Assembly (NCBI GenBank): GCA_029266295.1
Contig: JAQSXD010000006.1
Coordinates: forward strand, 1-25,636
Source: Bacillota bacterium
GTDB lineage: Bacteria > Bacillota > Clostridia > Peptostreptococcales > Anaerovoracaceae
Direction of reading: 5' to 3'
Length of the DNA stretch: 25,636 bases
Part shown: piece after piece, positions 22,512 through 25,636 of the stretch
Numbering within the stretch: the first letter of the stretch is position 1
Layout: each line of letters opens with the position of its first letter
Made by a program: the position numbers and the translations under genes
Notes under the pieces: model-generated
Database searches by the model: none
Seen by the model: the letters and a program-made list of their open reading frames with translations, nothing else
Told to the model about the DNA's origin: nothing

Positions 22512-24233
22512 TCAAATGGCAGACTCAGCACTGTAGACCAGTCTGCCGCTGAAGTAGGTTTTTTTTACCCTGATAAACTCAATTTCAGTGGGATTTATTT
22601 TAAATGGGTCGGCATTGACCTCAATAAAATCAGCTGCTTTACCCGGTTCCAGACTTCCGGTGAACTTCTCCTGAAATCCAGAATAAGCCCCATTGATTGT
22701 GAAAGCTCTTACCATATCACCTACAGAAACCCGCTCTTCTTTGTTCAGTAAATACGCGGGGTCATCCATATTCGTGATGTCCTTCACGCCAAACGCTGCA
22801 GCATTGTATAGGTTCCTGGTGACACCCGCTTCAATGGCATAAAAAGGATTGGGATCCGGTGTAACCGGATAGTCTGAGGAGGCACTTACAACGATCCCCT
22901 CTTGAAACAAGCTCTGCAGGGGGTATTCTCTCTCTGCGCGTTCTCCGAGCAGAGGCTTTTCAATTTGATGATATAAAGCAGGCGATTTCAAGTGCCAGTA
23001 GGTCTGCACGTTTGCAATGATCTTATGCTCCTTCATCCGCTTGATATCGGCAGGTGAAACCAACTGCAAATGCGTAAATACCGTTCTGTAGTCACCTTCC
23101 TGCAGCTGTTGTTTGGCTTGTTCCAAGGCATCTAATGCCTTGTTGGCAGCACCGTCGCCGATGGAATGGCAGTGAATTTGAAAACCAGCTTCCAGGCATT
23201 TTTGAAATGCATCCACAAGCTTTTTTTCTTCCCAGATAAATACTCCTTTGTAGTCGTCACCCTTACCAGAGGCTGGCCCGTATGGCTGAAGAAGACAGCC
23301 GTCCAGCCCCTCGATGGAACCGTCAAGGAAAAACTTCGCTGTCGTAAAGCGGATTTGCTCCGAATTGTGTTTGGAGCGTTCTTCTTTCATGATCTCAATC
23401 TGCTCATCTACGTCTCCGTTTGGGTCCATATCCCTGCCGCCCTGCACCCGCAGAAACAGTTCTCCTTTTTTGTCCAGAGCTTCAAACAACGGAAAATGCG
23501 TTGTCCTGGGGCGAACGGTACCCGGCGGTCTCAGGGAAAACACGGAAGTATATCCATAGGAGAGCATCCGGTCTTGGAACCATTTCGCAGCCAGATAATT
23601 CTGCTCTTCACTGAAATTCTGATAGGGCACGAGAGTTCTGGCCTCCCCTCTCACAATTCCCCATAGGGTTCCGTCCTTTGGGTTCAGTGGAATTTCACCC
23701 CCCAGAGGGCATGTTGTCTCTGGCGTAATTCCGTATGTTTGAAAGGCTGCGGAGTTCATCCAAAGATAATTGCCTCCGAAGTCTGCTATAATAATCGGTT
23801 TATCAGCGCAGATGCTGTCAAGATGCTCTTTTCTCGGACCTATGGTTATCTCCTCACCATCGAAATAACCCGAATTCATTCCGCGTCCGTAATAGATATC
23901 ATCCTTCGGATGCTGTTTGACATGGTTCCGGATCAAGTCGAGCGTCTCTTCCTTTGAAAGCGCCTGATAGAGGTTTACGTTGAAAAGCATATCGTATGCA
24001 AGTCCCGGCGCATGGATATGGGTATCAAAAAACCCCGGTAATAGAACCCCTCCGTTTAAGTTTTCCAAAATGGTATGACCCTCTTGACAGTAATGATCGA
24101 TCAAATCGCTTTCTTGTTCCGATAGCGCAAGAATCGTTCCGCCTTTGACTGCCATTGCTGAAAAAACACGGGAAGTTGGGTCCATCGTATAAATCGTACC
24201 GTTATAGAATATTTTGTCTGCTTTGATCCCCAT
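22512..24233 (-). CDS. YtcJ-like amidohydrolase (Amidohydro_3)
   Basis: This 573-residue metal-dependent amidohydrolase belongs to the YtcJ family. It has an N-terminal composite domain, the metal motif D-T-H-I-H (His72, His74), a further catalytic segment H-C-H-S-I-G-D-G-A-A-N, and the late Asp in S-A-S-S-D-Y-P-V-T-P. It ends with G-S-L-E-P-G-K-A-A-D-F-I, the usual closing motif. A histidine often seen before the W-x-N-S motif in this family is replaced (G-G-N-Y-L-W-M-N-S). Reactions in this family hydrolyse amide or ester bonds of varied small molecules; the substrate is unknown. AAGGAG lies 9 nt before the ATG. It is the first gene behind a sigma-54 promoter and faces the sigma-54 activator, so it is likely its main target. 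Confidence 0.9.
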   Translation of the reverse strand: MGIKADKIFYNGTIYTMDPTSRVFSAMAVKGGTILALSEQESDLIDHYCQEGHTILENLNGGVLLPGFFDTHIHAPGLAYDMLFNVNLYQALSKEETLDLIRNHVKQHPKDDIYYGRGMNSGYFDGEEITIGPRKEHLDSICADKPIIIADFGGNYLWMNSAAFQTYGITPETTCPLGGEIPLNPKDGTLWGIVRGEARTLVPYQNFSEEQNYLAAKWFQDRMLSYGYTSVFSLRPPGTVRPRTTHFPLFEALDKKGELFLRVQGGRDMDPNGDVDEQIEIMKEERSKHNSEQIRFTTAKFFLDGSIEGLDGCLLQPYGPASGKGDDYKGVFIWEEKKLVDAFQKCLEAGFQIHCHSIGDGAANKALDALEQAKQQLQEGDYRTVFTHLQLVSPADIKRMKEHKIIANVQTYWHLKSPALYHQIEKPLLGERAEREYPLQSLFQEGIVVSASSDYPVTPDPNPFYAIEAGVTRNLYNAAAFGVKDITNMDDPAYLLNKEERVSVGDMVRAFTINGAYSGFQEKFTGSLEPGKAADFIEVNADPFKINPTEIEFIRVKKTYFSGRLVYSAESAI

Positions 24234-24287
24234 AATATCTCCTTATGATTGTTGCTGATTTCGTGATTGCCTAGTTCTATTTTAATT

Positions 24288-24303
24288 AGCAAATTTTGTA
24301 CCA
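24288..24303 (-). promoter_or_regulatory. Sigma-54 (-24/-12) promoter of the amidohydrolase
   Basis: On minus, TGGTACAAAATTTGCT matches the -24/-12 consensus TGGCACG-N4-TTGCW with two changes, and GG and GC are spaced by exactly 10 nt. It lies about 55 nt before the amidohydrolase ATG. The divergent activator carries an intact GAFTGA motif. Confidence 0.8.
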
Positions 24304-24316
24304 AGTCATTGACTTG
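24302..24316. promoter_or_regulatory. Palindrome overlapping the -24 element
   Basis: CAAGTCATTGACTTG is a perfect 7-bp inverted repeat around one base. It overlaps the sigma-54 -24 box by 2 nt and sits just upstream of the activator's own -35. It could be a binding site for the activator (autoregulation) or another factor. Confidence 0.5.
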
Positions 24317-24324
24317 CGAATTAA

Positions 24325-24353
24325 TTGACTGATTTTTTAAAGTCTGATATGAT
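24325..24353 (+). promoter_or_regulatory. Sigma-A promoter of the sigma-54 activator
   Basis: TTGACT (24325-24330), a 17-nt spacer, then TATGAT (24348-24353), giving a leader of about 80 nt before the activator ATG. Confidence 0.75.
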
Positions 24354-24442
24354 TTCCGTATCAATCTGGTCTATTTTCCATATAAAGAGGAAGGTAAATT
24401 GGCCTTTCGCCAAAACCGGCCGCTTTGTTATTGAGGTGATCC

Positions 24443-25636
24443 ATGTTAAAAGAAGAAATTCCGTTTGGGATTCGCGTATCCAATATTGCGAAATCAATTC
24501 AGGAGAAACTCTCGGCAGAAGTTGATATGATTCGCATCCGGGAAGACCGGCACTATATTTATGAGATTCAGAGTGATTGGCTCAAATCACTGCTTTATGG
24601 ATCTGCAAAATCAGAAGTGTTGATTGCCCAGATCTACTTCCAATTCACTCCCGAAGCTACGCCTCAGCTCGGGCCGGACGAACTGGGTGCAGGCGTATGC
24701 ATTGAAAACGTAGGAAAATGGGAGATCTGCGAGCACAACATGTCATATATCCGAGACTTTATTCAGGAAAATTCTTTTTTGAAGTGGTGGTACTTTGAAT
24801 CCATCCGCGTCAAGGAAGGTGGTTTTACCCGGGCTTATTTCGACCCTTATCTGCACAAAGAGGTGATCACCTACAGTGTTCCCGTTTACAGTGCACGGAA
24901 GGACACAAAAGACCTTCTCATGGGCGTTCTTGGAATCGATATCGATTACAGTGATTTTAAGCTGGAAATGAATCGAAAACTCGTTGAAACCATTAAAGGC
25001 GATATTGAGTCCGTCAAGAAGAATTTTGAACTCGTGGGCGAAAAAGAAGCTCTTGCAAATCAATTTATCAACGTTAACACCTTTGAAATCATCAGCAAGG
25101 AAAAAATCATCAATGAACTGGTGACAAAAAGTCCTGAAATGGAACGGGTTATGGCCCTCGCTATGAAGGCCGCCCAAAGTGATGCGAATGTTTTGCTGCA
25201 GGGAGAAACCGGTGTAGGAAAAGATTTCTGGGCGAACTTTATTCATTCCAGATCAAGCTTCTACCGCGGCAGGCTGGTCAACGTCAACTGCTGCGCTTTG
25301 CCGGAGAGTCTTGCGGAATCCGAATTTTTTGGATATGGCAAAGGAGCCTTCACAGGTGCCAAAGGAGATGGAAAAGCCGGATATTTCGAGGCGGCGAACG
25401 GCGGGACAATCCTTCTCAATGAAATCGGAGATCTTCCCATGCACATGCAGGCAAAACTTCTGAATGTCATCCAGGAAAAGGCGGTGATCCGCGTTGGGGA
25501 AACCGTTCCAAGAAAAATCAACTTCCGGCTGATTGCGGCTACAAACAAAGACTTAAGCAAACTTGTCTCGGAAGGGAAGTTCAGAGAAGACCTGTATTAC
25601 CGTCTCAACGTGGTTCCCATTCATATCCCGCCGCTG
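24443..25636 (+). CDS. Sigma-54-dependent activator with N-terminal Cache-like sensor (partial, right edge)
   Basis: The reading frame is open to the window end (398 codons seen). GAGG lies 6 nt before the ATG. Residues 1-170 resemble the membrane-distal part of a dCache sensor: K-W-W-Y (114-117), Y-F-D-P-Y (132-136), I-T-Y-S-V-P-V (142-148) and a closing G-V-L-G-I-D-I-D (161-168). There is no membrane segment. A linker leads to an AAA+ domain with Walker A G-E-T-G-V-G-K-D (254-261), the sigma-54 contact G-A-F-T-G-A (301-306) and Walker B G-G-T-I-L-L-N-E-I-G (320-329). The usual Asp of Walker B is Asn326. The end of the AAA+ domain and the DNA-binding helix-turn-helix lie past the edge. It is divergent from, and probably activates, the amidohydrolase gene. 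Confidence 0.92.
   Translation, partial: MLKEEIPFGIRVSNIAKSIQEKLSAEVDMIRIREDRHYIYEIQSDWLKSLLYGSAKSEVLIAQIYFQFTPEATPQLGPDELGAGVCIENVGKWEICEHNMSYIRDFIQENSFLKWWYFESIRVKEGGFTRAYFDPYLHKEVITYSVPVYSARKDTKDLLMGVLGIDIDYSDFKLEMNRKLVETIKGDIESVKKNFELVGEKEALANQFINVNTFEIISKEKIINELVTKSPEMERVMALAMKAAQSDANVLLQGETGVGKDFWANFIHSRSSFYRGRLVNVNCCALPESLAESEFFGYGKGAFTGAKGDGKAGYFEAANGGTILLNEIGDLPMHMQAKLLNVIQEKAVIRVGETVPRKINFRLIAATNKDLSKLVSEGKFREDLYYRLNVVPIHIPPL

Noticed and set aside
23166..23666. 166-codon plus-strand reading frame
   Set aside because: Shadow of the YtcJ-like amidohydrolase; no supporting signals.
24743..25246. 167-codon minus-strand reading frame
   Set aside because: It is antisense to the sigma-54 activator, which has clear domains, a ribosome site and a promoter on plus; the antisense product has no recognisable motif.

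Overview
The window looks like a chromosomal segment of an anaerobic, low-to-mid G+C Firmicute of the Clostridia type. This is inferred from the strong AGGAGG-type ribosome binding sites, sigma-A promoters with 17-nt spacers, a SorC-type DeoR regulator, LicT-type antitermination, PepV, a YfcC-family carrier and a sodium:neurotransmitter-type symporter. No rRNA, tRNA, CRISPR array or transposase was seen. Most genes lie on the minus strand; only the DeoR-like regulator and the sigma-54 activator at the right edge are on plus.

Region 1 (1-1663): a monocistronic NSS-family sodium symporter with its own terminator at the left edge.

Region 2 (about 1571-14132): a large nucleoside-catabolic operon read right to left from one clear promoter near 12800-12826. 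The order is DapA/NanA-type aldolase, deoC, TRZ/ATZ-type amidohydrolase, BMP-type lipoprotein, two uridine-phosphorylase paralogues, ABC ATPase, two ABC permeases, deoB, and an MIF-like tautomerase. The BMP/ABC system would import nucleosides, the phosphorylases release the base and (deoxy)ribose-1-P, DeoB isomerises this to the 5-phosphate, and DeoC cleaves deoxyribose-5-P. A divergent SorC-family DeoR-like gene flanks the promoter, and two palindromes of identical geometry in the shared region are likely operators. The amidohydrolase, DapA-like aldolase, tautomerase and divergent second phosphorylase are not part of a standard deo set and suggest an unusual nucleoside substrate.

Region 3 (14133-14823): an AT-rich patch holding a rifampin ADP-ribosyltransferase gene (arr) that converges on the regulator; probably acquired.

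Region 4 (14824-19312): a beta-glucoside PTS operon (licT-bglP-bglA). A sigma-A promoter leads into a RAT antiterminator that overlaps a terminator. A second, degenerate RAT-like sequence lies between licT and bglP. It has no terminator, but its 3' end can pair with the bglP Shine-Dalgarno sequence.

Region 5 (19327-25636): PepV dipeptidase, YfcC-family carrier and a YtcJ-like amidohydrolase on minus, divergent from a sigma-54 enhancer-binding protein that runs off the window. A good -24/-12 promoter precedes the amidohydrolase, so the activator probably drives this peptide or amino-acid catabolic set. The activator has an N-terminal Cache-like sensor without membrane segments and an Asp-to-Asn change in Walker B.

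The most novel candidates are the RAT-like/Shine-Dalgarno switch before bglP, the paired phosphorylases with reciprocal active-site changes inside an enlarged nucleoside operon, and the soluble Cache-sigma-54 activator facing its -24/-12 promoter.
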